The notes: generated by a model from the letters alone, not told the origin. A stretch of 37,833 nt of DNA from an uncultured Prevotellaceae bacterium (GCA_947168395.1 CAMVLT010000036.1:1-37833), one strand, 5' to 3'; shown: positions 1-7,634, counted from the stretch's first letter. Translations and numbers: made by a program.

Positions 1-72
1 CTGGGAAGATTGGAGTTCATGGGCTTCCAGTCATTGAAATATCATTTAGGTAAAAAAATTAATTGGAGATGA
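1..72 (+). CDS. 3' end of an unidentified upstream gene (partial)
   Basis: Frame 1 is open from the window edge to a TGA at 70-72. The visible 23 residues are basic and aromatic (…[12 protein letters not shown]…). The stop overlaps the purT ATG at 69 in an ATGA arrangement, which is typical of translationally coupled genes and is the main reason to believe the reading frame. Too little is visible to name a family. Confidence 0.35.
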   Translation: MGRLEFMGFQSLKYHLGKKINWR

Positions 73-1274
73 AAAAAATACTTTTATTAGGCTCAGGCGA
101 ACTGGGCAAGGAGTTTGTGATTGCCGCCATGAGGGCTGGCCAGTATGTAATAGCTTGCGACCGCTACGATAATGCGCCGGCCATGCAGGTGGCTGATGAG
201 CGCGAGGTGTTCAATATGCTCGACGGCGATGCCCTCGAGGCTGTAGTGAAGAAACACCAGCCCGACATCATCGTGCCCGAGATTGAGGCCATCCGCACGG
301 AGCGACTCTTCCAATTCGAGGAGCAGGGCATTCAGGTGGTGCCGTCGGCCCGTGCCGTCAACTACACCATGAACCGCCGCGCCATCCGCGACTTGGCTGC
401 CAAGGAATTAGGGCTGCGCACGGCTAAGTACTTTTATGCCAAGACGTTCGACGAGTTCAAGGCTGCGGCTGACGAAATCGGGTTCCCCTGCGTGGTGAAG
501 CCCCTGATGTCGTCGTCGGGTCACGGTCAGAGCTACGTTCACAACGAGGACGAGCTTGAAACCGCTTTCCGCGAGGCAATGGAAGGCTCACGTGGAGACG
601 TGAAGGAAGTCATCATCGAGGAGTTCATCGACTTCGACTCCGAGTTCACGCTGCTCACCGTCACCCAGCAGCACGGCTGGCCCACGCTGTTCTGTCCGCC
701 TATCGGACACGTGCAGAAGTCGGGCGACTATCGTGAGTCGTGGCAACCCTACAAGATTTCGGACGAGGCCCTGAAGCAGGCTCAGATGATGGCCGACAAG
801 GTGACGCGCGCCCTGACGGGAGCCGGCATCTGGGGCGTTGAGTTCTTCCTGACGAAGCAGGGCGAGGTCATCTTCTCGGAACTCTCGCCGCGTCCGCACG
901 ATACGGGTATGGTGACGCTGGGCCACACCATCAACCTCTCGGAGTTTGAACTCCATCTGCGCGCCGTTCTGGGCTTGCCCATTGCTGGCATTCATCTGGA
1001 GCACGCAGGAGCTTCGGCAGTTATACTGTCGCCGACGGAGGCTTCTACGCCCGTCGACCGCTCGTTGCTGCCCTACAACCTGGAGACCGCTCTGCAAGAA
1101 GACCGCACCCGCATCCGCATCTTCGGCAAGCCCGAAGCTCACAAGGGTCGTCGCATGGGTGTCGTGCTCTGCTACGGCGAACCTACTGACGACGTGAATG
1201 CTCTTCGTGACAAAGCGAAGCGATTGGCAAAAACCGTTCTTGGAACCGATCCTTATGCCGACCTTAGACATTAA
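69..1274 (+). CDS. purT: formate-dependent phosphoribosylglycinamide formyltransferase (GAR transformylase 2)
   Basis: PurT makes formyl-GAR from GAR, formate and ATP in cytoplasmic purine biosynthesis. The 401-aa product matches the family length (about 390). It opens with a Rossmann-like GSGELGKE (residues 8-15), followed by an ATP-grasp fold with the [12 protein letters not shown] nucleotide loop near residue 150 and the Mg/ATP-binding segment [12 protein letters not shown] near residue 275. I place the start at the ATG at 69; a TTG six bases upstream is also in frame, but the ATG fits the [13 protein letters not shown] start of homologues. The 3' end overlaps the next gene by 20 nt, so a purine gene is translationally linked to sugar-nucleotide genes. 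Nothing in the residues looks damaged. Identification is very secure. Confidence 0.96.
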   Translation: MKKILLLGSGELGKEFVIAAMRAGQYVIACDRYDNAPAMQVADEREVFNMLDGDALEAVVKKHQPDIIVPEIEAIRTERLFQFEEQGIQVVPSARAVNYTMNRRAIRDLAAKELGLRTAKYFYAKTFDEFKAAADEIGFPCVVKPLMSSSGHGQSYVHNEDELETAFREAMEGSRGDVKEVIIEEFIDFDSEFTLLTVTQQHGWPTLFCPPIGHVQKSGDYRESWQPYKISDEALKQAQMMADKVTRALTGAGIWGVEFFLTKQGEVIFSELSPRPHDTGMVTLGHTINLSEFELHLRAVLGLPIAGIHLEHAGASAVILSPTEASTPVDRSLLPYNLETALQEDRTRIRIFGKPEAHKGRRMGVVLCYGEPTDDVNALRDKAKRLAKTVLGTDPYADLRH

Positions 1275-1668
1275 GTTGATAGACCTCCCCAAGATTACCG
1301 ACCCTCGTGGCAATCTGACTTTCGCCGAAGGCCTTGATATGGTGCCGTTCGACATCAAGCGGGCCTACTGGGTTTACGACGTGCCTGGAGGTGAGAGTAG
1401 GGGAGGGCATGCCCACAAGCGGCTGAAGCAGTTTGTGGTGGCGCTCAGCGGCTCGTTCCATGTGACGCTTGACAACGGCTACGAGCGCCGCACGGTGCTG
1501 CTGAACCACCCTTGGCAGGGCCTGCTCATCGACATCAACACGTGGCGCACGCTCGATGATTTCTCGTCGGGTGCTGTCTGCCTCGTGCTGGCCTCCGAGC
1601 ATTATGAGGAGGACGACTATATCTACGACTACGATGAGTTTCTGAAATACGTAGGATGTTCGAAATAA
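1255..1668 (+). CDS. fdtA: FdtA/QdtA-like dTDP-4-keto-6-deoxyglucose 3,4-ketoisomerase (cupin)
   Basis: A 137-aa single-domain cupin of the WxcM/FdtA family. The family isomerises dTDP-4-keto-6-deoxyglucose to a 3-keto sugar, the step before 3-amination. Visible marks are the N-terminal ITDPRGNL segment (14-21), the [15 protein letters not shown] block with His52 and His54 (equivalents of the catalytic His pair), and the C-terminal [12 protein letters not shown]. The ATG at 1255 fits the family N-terminus; a frame extending back to 1198 lies wholly inside purT. It overlaps purT by 20 nt and the next gene by 13 nt. The next but one gene is the matching DegT-type aminotransferase, which supports the role. 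Whether the product sugar is of Fuc3N or Qui3N type cannot be told by eye. Confidence 0.88.
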   Translation: MPTLDIKLIDLPKITDPRGNLTFAEGLDMVPFDIKRAYWVYDVPGGESRGGHAHKRLKQFVVALSGSFHVTLDNGYERRTVLLNHPWQGLLIDINTWRTLDDFSSGAVCLVLASEHYEEDDYIYDYDEFLKYVGCSK

Positions 1669-2594
1669 GGCGATACACCCCTGCAATGGCTGACGAGTGG
1701 AACCAGTTCGTCAGCGCGTCGAAGAACGGCACATTCCTCTTTGACCGCCGCTTCATGGACTACCACAGCGACCGCTTCAGCGACCACTCGCTGATGTGCT
1801 ATCGCGAAGGCCGTCTCTACGCCTTGCTGCCTGCCAACGAGAAGGGCGACACGCTCGTCTCGCATGGCGGACTGACCTACGGCGGACTGGTGACTGACAG
1901 CCGCTGCTCGGCCAAGGGCGTGCTCGATATGTTCACGGCCATCAACGACTATCTGCGCGCTGCCGGTTTCCGTCACGTCGTCTACAAAGCCATTCCCTGG
2001 ATTTACCACCAGCTGCCCGCCGAGGAAGACCTCTATGCGCTGACCGCCGTCTGCCACGCCCGCCTCACCATCCGCGACATCTCGTCGGCTATCGTCGGCA
2101 CCCGCCGCCTGAAGTTCACCGAGTCGCGCCGTTCAGGGCTTCGTAAAGCGCTGAAAGCAGGCCTCCGCATCTGTGAATCAGACGATGTGGACGCCTTCTG
2201 GCACATTCTCAACGACAACCTCACGCAGAAGTACGCCGTTCGTCCCGTTCATACTGCTGACGAGCTGCGCCTGCTGCAATCACGTTTCCCTGAGAACATT
2301 AAGCTCTGGTTGGTCTATGATGGCGACACGCCCGTTGGCGGCACGCTGCTGTTCCTCACGCCCCAAGTGCTCCACACGCAGTATATCTCGGCTACGCCCT
2401 ACGGCAAGCAGCACGGAGCGCTCGACCTGCTGTTCGACCACCTTATCAATCATGTGTACGCCGACTATCCCTACATCGACTTCGGCAAATCCACCGTCAG
2501 CGACTCAGCCGACCTCAATGAGCAACTGATTTTCCAGAAGGAGGGTTTTGGCGCCCGCGCTGTTTGTTACGACACCTACGAATACGAGCTATGA
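1656..2594 (+). CDS. FemAB/GNAT-like acyltransferase, probably amino-sugar N-acyltransferase
   Basis: A 312-aa soluble protein with FemAB/GNAT-like character. It has an N-terminal [18 protein letters not shown] stretch, a central [20 protein letters not shown] segment, and a C-terminal GNAT-like half ([18 protein letters not shown], then a [11 protein letters not shown] strand near residue 275). It sits between the FdtA-like isomerase and FdtB-like aminotransferase and overlaps both (13 nt upstream, ATGA downstream). In known Fuc3NAc/Qui3NAc pathways the third enzyme is a left-handed-beta-helix acetyltransferase (FdtC/QdtC). This protein takes that genomic place with a different fold, so I infer that it acylates the 3-amino sugar. 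That role is inference from context; FemAB-like membership is moderately secure. Confidence 0.7.
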   Translation: MFEIRRYTPAMADEWNQFVSASKNGTFLFDRRFMDYHSDRFSDHSLMCYREGRLYALLPANEKGDTLVSHGGLTYGGLVTDSRCSAKGVLDMFTAINDYLRAAGFRHVVYKAIPWIYHQLPAEEDLYALTAVCHARLTIRDISSAIVGTRRLKFTESRRSGLRKALKAGLRICESDDVDAFWHILNDNLTQKYAVRPVHTADELRLLQSRFPENIKLWLVYDGDTPVGGTLLFLTPQVLHTQYISATPYGKQHGALDLLFDHLINHVYADYPYIDFGKSTVSDSADLNEQLIFQKEGFGARAVCYDTYEYEL

Positions 2595-3784
2595 TAGAAT
2601 ACCTGCCACTGAAGCGTATAAATGCCCGTTACGATGCCGAAATCCGCGAGGCCATTGACCGTGTGCTACAGAGCGGCTGGTACCTCCGAGGCGAGGCTAC
2701 ACGGCTGTTTGAGCAACATTACGCCGAGTACATCGGCACCGCCCATTGCATCGGCTGCGGCAACGGCCTCGACGCGCTGAGGCTCATCCTGCGCGCCTAC
2801 ATCGAGATGGGCCGTCTGCACGAGGACGACGAGGTCATTGTGCCTGCCAATACCTTCATCGCCACCATCCTCGCCATCACCGACTGCCATCTGAAGCCCG
2901 TGCTCGTAGAGCCTCGCCTCGACACGCTGCAGATTGACGACCGGCTCATCGAACAGGCCATTACCGAGCACACTAAGGCTGTGATGATTGTTCACCTCTA
3001 CGGACGCTGCGCCTATACTAATAAAGTAGGCGATATCTGCCAAAAGCACCACCTCCTGCTCATCGAGGACAATGCGCAGGCGCATGGGTGTAGGCCTCCC
3101 CAAGCCCCTCCGAAGGAGGGGGTGTCTGGTTACATGACGAGCCAGGATTCTAAGGTTTTTCATGTATCTAAACATCCCTCCCTTTGGGAGGGCTTGGGAG
3201 GGCTTACCGGCTCCCTCGGCCACGCCGCCGCCCACAGCTTCTACCCCGGCAAGAACCTCGGCGCACTGGGCGATGCAGGCGCCGTGACCACCAACGACGC
3301 TCAGCTGGCCGAGACCGTGCGCGCCCTCGGCAACTACGGCAGCCACCAGAAGTACGTCCACGACTATCAAGGCTACAACTCGCGCCTCGACGAGCTGCAG
3401 GCCGCCGTGCTCGACGTGAAGTTGCGCCACCTCGATGCCGATAACGCCCGCCGCCAGCAGATAGCCGCTCTATATATAAATAAGGTGAACAACCCCGCCA
3501 TCGTGCTCCCCACACCCTCAGACAGCGTCTACCACATCTTCCCAGTCCTGTCTGCCCGTCGCGACGAACTGCAGGCCTACCTGAAGGACAACGGCATCGA
3601 GACGCTGATTCACTACCCCATACCGCCTCACCGCCAGCGTTGCTACCGCGAGTGGAGCACCCTCAGCCTGCCCATTACCGAGCAAATCAGCGAGCAGGAA
3701 CTCTCCATCCCTTGCCATCAGGCAATGACCGACAGAGAGGTCGAGGCCGTCATCACCGCCCTCAACCGCTTCGCTGGAAAATAA
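2591..3784 (+). CDS. fdtB: FdtB-like PLP aminotransferase (DegT/DnrJ/EryC1) with an internal repeat-derived insertion
   Basis: A 397-aa sugar aminotransferase. Family marks are [14 protein letters not shown] at the start, [32 protein letters not shown] and the PLP-lysine motif [15 protein letters not shown] with Lys221. It would transaminate the 3-keto product of the FdtA-like enzyme. The ATG at 2591 overlaps the previous stop (ATGA). The oddity is at residues about 168-204. Between DNAQAHG and TGSLGH, where homologues usually have five or six residues, this protein has about 38, encoded by a 118-bp double-hairpin element (3090-3207). The frame stays open and no key residue is lost. The site is the loop just before the PLP-lysine strand, so activity may or may not survive. 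Confidence 0.9.
   Translation: MIEYLPLKRINARYDAEIREAIDRVLQSGWYLRGEATRLFEQHYAEYIGTAHCIGCGNGLDALRLILRAYIEMGRLHEDDEVIVPANTFIATILAITDCHLKPVLVEPRLDTLQIDDRLIEQAITEHTKAVMIVHLYGRCAYTNKVGDICQKHHLLLIEDNAQAHGCRPPQAPPKEGVSGYMTSQDSKVFHVSKHPSLWEGLGGLTGSLGHAAAHSFYPGKNLGALGDAGAVTTNDAQLAETVRALGNYGSHQKYVHDYQGYNSRLDELQAAVLDVKLRHLDADNARRQQIAALYINKVNNPAIVLPTPSDSVYHIFPVLSARRDELQAYLKDNGIETLIHYPIPPHRQRCYREWSTLSLPITEQISEQELSIPCHQAMTDREVEAVITALNRFAGK
3090..3207. repeat. 118-bp palindromic MITE/REP-like element inside fdtB
   Basis: The two ends (3090-3124 and 3173-3207) are imperfect inverted repeats, 26 of 35 positions matching. Each arm is also a hairpin by itself: CCCCTCC-GAA-GGAGGGG on the left, CCCTCCC-TTT-GGGAGGG on the right, so differences between the arms are compensated within each hairpin. 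The 48-bp middle is unrelated and AT-richer. It is read in frame by fdtB. The structure is like that of paired REP/BIME or small MITE elements. Confidence 0.75.
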
Positions 3785-3828
3785 ATACTCCCACTGTCAT
3801 CGGTGTCATCGTCATCGCTGTCATCGGT
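3785..3828. repeat. GATGACAGC-type repeat, copy A
   Basis: A run of 9-bp units (CTGTCATCG, GTGTCATCG, TCATCG) preceded by AAATAAATACTCCCA. It fills the gap between the convergent fdtB stop and the 3' end of the next minus-strand gene. It has the same design and orientation as copies at 6481 and 6850. Confidence 0.75.
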
Positions 3829-4968
3829 TTACGGCCAGGATTCGTCAAATTTAAAGTACGTCTTCTTGCTGTTCACCATTTCCTTCATGTGTTTCCAATT
3901 CATAGGAAGGTATTCATCATCGTCCCAAATGTTGATGAGAATGTAGAACCCGTTCTCGTCCATGATGGCATCGATAGTCATCGACTTGCGAGGCTCGTCA
4001 ATTCCATGCATATTCCGGCATGATTCTCCCCTGAACATCCTCGCGGGATTCAGCGGTGGAAAGTACTCGTCAGAAAAGATGGTGTAGGCTTCCCTCGGAT
4101 GGTCGGCAATATACTGGCGCACGCATTCCATCACCTGATGGAGCTTCACCTTGGCCTTTTCTTCGGAAGTAAACTTATAGACAGTCAGACGGTTGTCACC
4201 TCGGCGGCGCACGCTTTGCTCTACCCTCATAAATCCTTCAATAAAAGGAGTGCTATTGTCAACGGTATAGACATCGAAGGTGCTGTCGTGCACGCAATGA
4301 ATCTCATGTCGCTTAATGGATTTGTCTTTGAACAATGGTTGTATGATCTTGTGGAGGGAATCGACATCAAAGTCTTTGATGGCATAGAGAGTTGTATCGA
4401 CAATGGTGTTGACCCTGAGTTCCCCAACGCCGATGCGAGCCATACGCCATTTAAGTCCACGATCTGAGTCTGTATAACGGAAATAGACCATTTCGGGTAT
4501 CTTGCCTGTACCATAGCTATCATTTTCCGGATACTCAAATTTCCTTGGTATCGGTTCGTTTTCGTAGGGCTTCAGAGCAATGGTGGTGATGATGGTGTCG
4601 TGCCCGTTCTGATGATACTCGTAACTGTAGCTCTCGGCGGCATTTTCAGTCAGTTCGCTCAGCGTTCTGCGGATTACATGAAAAGCTTCGCGGTATGAGC
4701 GCCATTCTGCACGAACGGCGCTGTCTTCCTTTGCATCGAGCAGCCTGCCCATGAAATCCTTGATAGGGGCTGGCCCGTCGTCATGAAGTCCGAAGTTGAA
4801 TTCGTAGCGCTTGCGGAGGCCCTCCTGATTTTTATTGCTGAGGGTATAGTATTTCACTAAGCCCTTGGCCTTCAGATAGGCATAAAGGCTCTCCAACTTA
4901 GGGTTTTCCTGAGCAATGCAGCCTATTTGCATGGCTGCGAATATGGTTAAAGAAATAATGCGTTTCAT
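3829..4968 (-). CDS. secreted protein of unknown function in an ECF sigma operon
   Basis: A 379-aa protein with an N-terminal signal peptide (MKRIISLTIFAAMQIGCIAQ), so it is probably periplasmic or surface exposed. I chose the ATG at 4968; an in-frame ATG at 5007 would put 13 polar residues in front of the signal and would overlap the upstream gene. The mature part is charged and has no motif I recognise. It is the third gene after an ECF sigma factor (5499-6023) and a one-TM partner (4988-5512), with a 19-nt gap, so it is probably co-expressed. In Bacteroidales such third genes often encode secreted proteins linked to the same stress response, but the role here is unknown. Confidence 0.75.
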   Translation of the reverse strand: MKRIISLTIFAAMQIGCIAQENPKLESLYAYLKAKGLVKYYTLSNKNQEGLRKRYEFNFGLHDDGPAPIKDFMGRLLDAKEDSAVRAEWRSYREAFHVIRRTLSELTENAAESYSYEYHQNGHDTIITTIALKPYENEPIPRKFEYPENDSYGTGKIPEMVYFRYTDSDRGLKWRMARIGVGELRVNTIVDTTLYAIKDFDVDSLHKIIQPLFKDKSIKRHEIHCVHDSTFDVYTVDNSTPFIEGFMRVEQSVRRRGDNRLTVYKFTSEEKAKVKLHQVMECVRQYIADHPREAYTIFSDEYFPPLNPARMFRGESCRNMHGIDEPRKSMTIDAIMDENGFYILINIWDDDEYLPMNWKHMKEMVNSKKTYFKFDESWP

Positions 4969-4987
4969 ATCTGTTTTCAGTTGTTGT

Positions 4988-5512
4988 TTATTGGTCGTTT
5001 TCTTCATACATGCTTATCAGTCGTTCGCCGCGCATGCGCATCTGGCGAATCTCTTCTTCAGTATCGATGTCCTCCATCTGCGGCTCGTCTTTGTTGAGGC
5101 TTGCCAAGAGCAATTGTAGCCGCGTCTCCTCGCTCATCTCGACGGGCTCTTCCTGCGGCTCTGATTTTACACAAAGGGGACGGTTCCTTTTGTGTAATTT
5201 CGGCTGCTTAGGAGTTTCAGTACAGACGGTGGCGGGTTCCGGCGTAGGTTCTGCTTGCTTGGTTTCAGCGGGTTTCGTCGTTTCAACCTTTGCCACAGGC
5301 TGTTCACCGTCAGTCGCCGACTTGGGCGGCATGAGCAGCATCATTATGAATCCCACTACGCAGGCGGCAGCCAGCCAGGGCCACATCTTGACGATGCGAC
5401 GGGGATGAATTTCCTCGCGCGCCTTCTGCATGACCTCCTGCTTCAGCGTCTCCGACGCCTTGAACTCACATTGCGGTTTGAGCAGTTGCTCAATGTCTTC
5501 AAACTCGTTCAT
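4988..5512 (-). CDS. single-pass membrane protein, putative anti-sigma factor
   Basis: A 174-aa protein with a cytoplasmic N-terminus (about 1-42), one transmembrane segment (WPWLAAACVVGFIMMLLM, 44-61), a Pro/Glu/Thr/Lys-rich periplasmic stretch (64-125) and an acidic, possibly helical C-terminus. The layout and the 14-nt overlap with the ECF sigma gene point to an anti-sigma role, although no classical zinc anti-sigma motif is visible. The start at 5512 (MNEFEDIEQLL) is preferred over one at 5563, which lies deep in the sigma gene. Residues 106-116 (LHKRNRPLCVK) are encoded by a dispersed palindromic repeat that also occurs between genes at 8256-8282, so this part is probably an acquired spacer. 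Confidence 0.72.
   Translation of the reverse strand: MNEFEDIEQLLKPQCEFKASETLKQEVMQKAREEIHPRRIVKMWPWLAAACVVGFIMMLLMPPKSATDGEQPVAKVETTKPAETKQAEPTPEPATVCTETPKQPKLHKRNRPLCVKSEPQEEPVEMSEETRLQLLLASLNKDEPQMEDIDTEEEIRQMRMRGERLISMYEENDQ
5167..5197. repeat. ACACAAAAGG palindromic repeat inside the anti-sigma-like gene
   Basis: An imperfect inverted repeat of about 31 bp (arms TTACACAAAgGG and CCtTTTGTGTAA). On the minus strand it matches the intergenic hairpin at 8256-8282 at all but one of 27 positions. It is read in frame within the Pro/Glu-rich linker. Confidence 0.75.
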
Positions 5513-6023
5513 ATCTCGTGTCTCCTTTCTTGTTGATTCGTTGTTGAATGTGGATGATGGCATAGCGGTAGCGCGACTTCGCCGTTGCCTCAGGGATGCC
5601 TTGCAGTTCGGCTATCTGCTTGAACGTCAGGTCGTCGTAGCATTTCAGCCTGACGATTTCCGACTGTTCCGGCGGCAGCGAGTCGAGCAGTCGGCTTACT
5701 CTCAGGTACTCCTCGTGAATCTGGCGGTCGGCCTCGCTCACAGCCACCTGCTCAGCCCGGTCGAGCGTTACCACGCGCATTGGTTTTCGTCGGAAGTAGT
5801 CGGTGCAGGCATTGCTGACGGCGCGGATGACGTACTGCTCCACGCTGTCCATCTGCGTCCTCTCCCTCAGCCTTCGGAACACGCTCAGCAGCGCATCCTG
5901 CACTACGTCCTCGGCGTCCTCTCTGATGCCGATGCGCATGTAGGCAAAGCGGAACAGCCAGTCTTGTCGCTCTGTGACAATCCGTTCCAGTTCTGCGAGT
6001 ATCTGTTCCGTTTCCTTGTTCAT
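5499..6023 (-). CDS. ECF-type RNA polymerase sigma factor
   Basis: A 174-aa sigma-70 family factor with only regions 2 and 4. Region 2 is at about 22-52 (LFRFAYMRIG, DAEDVVQDAL) and region 4 at about 112-162 (LDSLPPEQSEIVRLK, then the helix-turn-helix LTFKQIAELQGIPEATAKSR). It heads a three-gene minus-strand operon with the putative membrane anti-sigma partner (14-nt overlap) and a secreted protein. No TAnnTTTG box stands right in front of it, so it may be transcribed from its own ECF-type promoter in the 128-bp gap shared with the divergent MNT gene. The signal it answers to cannot be inferred. Confidence 0.93.
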   Translation of the reverse strand: MNKETEQILAELERIVTERQDWLFRFAYMRIGIREDAEDVVQDALLSVFRRLRERTQMDSVEQYVIRAVSNACTDYFRRKPMRVVTLDRAEQVAVSEADRQIHEEYLRVSRLLDSLPPEQSEIVRLKCYDDLTFKQIAELQGIPEATAKSRYRYAIIHIQQRINKKGDTRYERV

Positions 6024-6130
6024 CCTTTCTCTGCTATTCGTTTCTACTACTTTAAACGCATAAATACGGAAAAAGATTTACCCGTCGCCACTTTTTTTCA
6101 GAAAAGCCGCAAGCTTTACGAATCTTTTCG

Positions 6131-6138
6131 TATCTTTG
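6131..6138 (+). promoter_or_regulatory. Bacteroidota -7 box (TATCTTTG) before the MNT gene
   Basis: TATCTTTG matches TAnnTTTG and lies 13 nt before the chosen ATG (4 nt before an in-frame GTG). No good TTTG is seen 19-21 nt upstream, so the -33 part is weak. Confidence 0.5.
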
Positions 6139-6151
6139 CAACGTGATTGCT

Positions 6152-6457
6152 ATGAGGTTCGGACTCAGCGATACGGTTATCAGGGAACTGCAGGATGTGT
6201 TTCGCCGTCACGCGAACATCGAGAAGGTCCTGATTTTCGGCTCCAGGTCGAAGGGCAATTACCGTGCAGGCTCCGACATTGACCTTGCCGTCGTTGGCAA
6301 GGATATTGACTACAATCTGCTGCTGACGATACAGTGCGAGATTGACGACCTTGAAATGCTTTACTCGATTGACCTGCTCGACTACCAGAAGCAGAAAGGC
6401 ACGCCCATCGGCGACCACATCGACAGGGTCGCCCAGGTGTTTTACGAGGCGGCATAG
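6152..6457 (+). CDS. MNT-type minimal nucleotidyltransferase, orphan
   Basis: A 101-aa nucleotidyltransferase with the canonical GSRSKGNYRAGSDIDL motif (G30-S31, Asp42 and Asp44) and a plausible third acid in YSIDLLDY (Asp74). MNT proteins usually pair with a HEPN protein, as antitoxin to a HEPN RNase, and modify it by AMP transfer. No HEPN gene follows. The 295-bp repeat element begins 14 nt after the stop. The ATG at 6152 is preferred to the GTG at 6143, which lies 4 nt after the -7 box. It may be a relic of a module, a solitary enzyme, or have its partner elsewhere. Family assignment is secure; the role is not. Confidence 0.85.
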   Translation: MRFGLSDTVIRELQDVFRRHANIEKVLIFGSRSKGNYRAGSDIDLAVVGKDIDYNLLLTIQCEIDDLEMLYSIDLLDYQKQKGTPIGDHIDRVAQVFYEAA

Positions 6458-6471
6458 CCATGTAATTTTGT

Positions 6472-6766
6472 GTACGAAAATAAATACCCCCCACTGTCAT
6501 CGCTGTCATCGTCATCGGTGTCATCGCTGTCATCGGTTGCGATTGGATATTTATGCGAATTACCGCATAAATATCCGCTACGTTTTCGGCTGCGGGAAGG
6601 GTAGGGTAAAGCGGCATGCACATTATGGTTAAGTGCAGGATTGCTTACGGTAGAGCACTGGTTCGTACGGCTCTGTCTTGGATTGCATAAATATGCAAAA
6701 TTAGCTACCACCGATGACAGCGATGACGATGACAGCGATGACAGTGGGGTATTTGTTTTTTTGTAC
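6472..6766. mobile_element. 295-bp MITE-like element with long terminal inverted repeats (copies B and C)
   Basis: Left end (6472-6538) and right end (about 6707-6766) are inverted copies of the same sequence. From outside in they read GTAC, an A-rich stretch, AAATACCCC, then ACTGTCATCG and further 9-bp units. They are near-identical except that the left end has one extra GTGTCATCG unit. The inside has no coding potential beyond repeat-derived Asp/Ser runs and holds a perfect 13-bp stem at 6545-6576. No transposase is present, so it would be non-autonomous. A target duplication is not evident. Most of the 487-bp gene-free stretch 6458-6944 is this element. Confidence 0.65.
6545..6576. repeat. 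13-bp perfect stem-loop inside the MITE-like element
   Basis: Arms GGATATTTATGCG (6545-6557) and CGCATAAATATCC (6564-6576) with a 6-nt loop. It lies just inside the left terminal repeat. Confidence 0.7.
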
Positions 6767-6785
6767 TGAGAGTAATTTGCAGTAG

Positions 6786-6823
6786 CATTATTATATATTA
6801 TTTATAAATAATATATAATAATG
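6786..6823. repeat. 38-bp perfect palindrome of almost pure A/T
   Basis: Centred between 6804 and 6805. Every base pairs, including the terminal C/G. The 36 inner bases are A or T only. It lies between the MITE-like element and repeat copy D. It could be a cruciform, a bidirectional terminator for whatever is transcribed through here, or a recombination or binding site. Confidence 0.8.
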
Positions 6824-6849
6824 AAACCTATATCCACGTAACGATGACA

Positions 6850-6894
6850 AATAAATGCCGCTGTCATCGGTGTCATCGGTGTCATCGTCATCGA
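6850..6894. repeat. GATGACAGC-type repeat, copy D
   Basis: AATAAATGCC followed by CTGTCATCG, two GTGTCATCG units and TCATCG. It is oriented like A and B and faces copy E (8206-8253) across two genes. Confidence 0.75.
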
Positions 6895-6907
6895 AATGGC
6901 TGAAAAA

Positions 6908-6939
6908 TTTGGCCGTTTGAAAATAAAACCGTACCTTTG
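6908..6939 (+). promoter_or_regulatory. consensus Bacteroidota promoter for the two-gene cassette
   Basis: TTTG (6908-6911), 20-nt spacer, TACCTTTG (6932-6939). The ATG of the first cassette gene is only 5 nt beyond the -7 box, so the transcript may be leaderless. Confidence 0.75.
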
Positions 6940-6944
6940 CACAC

Positions 6945-7634
6945 ATGAACTCGAAACTGATGAAATTGGATGCCCCCTACAGCGTCATCTACGCTGGGGG
7001 CCGCGTAGGCAGGCACGTTGCCACGCTGATGGTTTGGAACGATGATGAGGACGCTGCGGGCGGTATCATGGACTGCGCCTCGTACCCTGTCATCGACGAG
7101 GGTGAGGAATTTCCTGCCGGCACGCTCTGCGGCGATGTTGAGCTGCACGACTGCCGAATACTGTGTCCTCCGGGCGGCACCAACCTCTACTGGGTGGCCA
7201 AGATGATTGAGTACGACTTCCAGCAGATAGAGCCTGCGGGTGCCGACTATATACTCGAACGCATGAAGCTGCTGGGCTGCAAGATTGTGATGCCTACCGA
7301 GAGGAATGCCGAAGGGGAGGAGATTCAGAAGATGGAGTATAAGGCCACGCTCGATGTATGGTGCGTCGATGGCTTCAGCGGCGATGCCGATGCCGTCTAC
7401 CGCGTACGCAGCAACCGTTGGGAGGGCTTTTATTTCCAGGCCGAGGGCACTGCCGAAGAGGTCTATCGTGAACTGCACTCCCAGCTGAGCACCTATCAGG
7501 GCTATTTCTACGACGACCTGATCAGCATCCGCTTCCAGACTGACGACGGACAGCTGCTGAAGGTGACCAACCGATTGAACGCCGACCAACACATTGAGGG
7601 ATTCACACATGACGACGACGCTGACTGGGATTGA
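6945..7634 (+). CDS. protein of unknown function, first gene of a repeat-bounded pair
   Basis: A 229-aa soluble, acidic protein with no signal peptide or membrane segment. I do not recognise a catalytic motif. Visible features are several aromatic-rich strands (NLYWVAKMIEYDF, GFYFQAEGTAEEVYREL, GYFYDDLISIRFQ), scattered Cys residues (two in HDCRILCPPGG) and a very acidic C-terminus (THDDDADWD). Base composition is similar to the surrounding core genes. It has its own consensus promoter and overlaps the next gene by 26 nt. The pair lies between inverted repeat copies D and E, which suggests that the two move or are maintained together. The start is the ATG at 6945. Confidence 0.8.
   Translation: MNSKLMKLDAPYSVIYAGGRVGRHVATLMVWNDDEDAAGGIMDCASYPVIDEGEEFPAGTLCGDVELHDCRILCPPGGTNLYWVAKMIEYDFQQIEPAGADYILERMKLLGCKIVMPTERNAEGEEIQKMEYKATLDVWCVDGFSGDADAVYRVRSNRWEGFYFQAEGTAEEVYRELHSQLSTYQGYFYDDLISIRFQTDDGQLLKVTNRLNADQHIEGFTHDDDADWD

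Noticed and set aside
588..1358. Long antisense reading frame opposite purT
   Set aside because: It has no family features and lies wholly opposite a secure gene; in G+C-rich codon-biased DNA such shadows are expected. The same holds for the frames at 2666-3430, 10739-11554, 11612-12391, 21017-21796 and 27892-28608.
6442..6711. Asp/Ser-rich reading frames across the MITE-like element
   Set aside because: Runs such as DDSDDTDDDDSDDS come directly from the 9-bp repeat and change with its unit number; there is no sign of a real gene.
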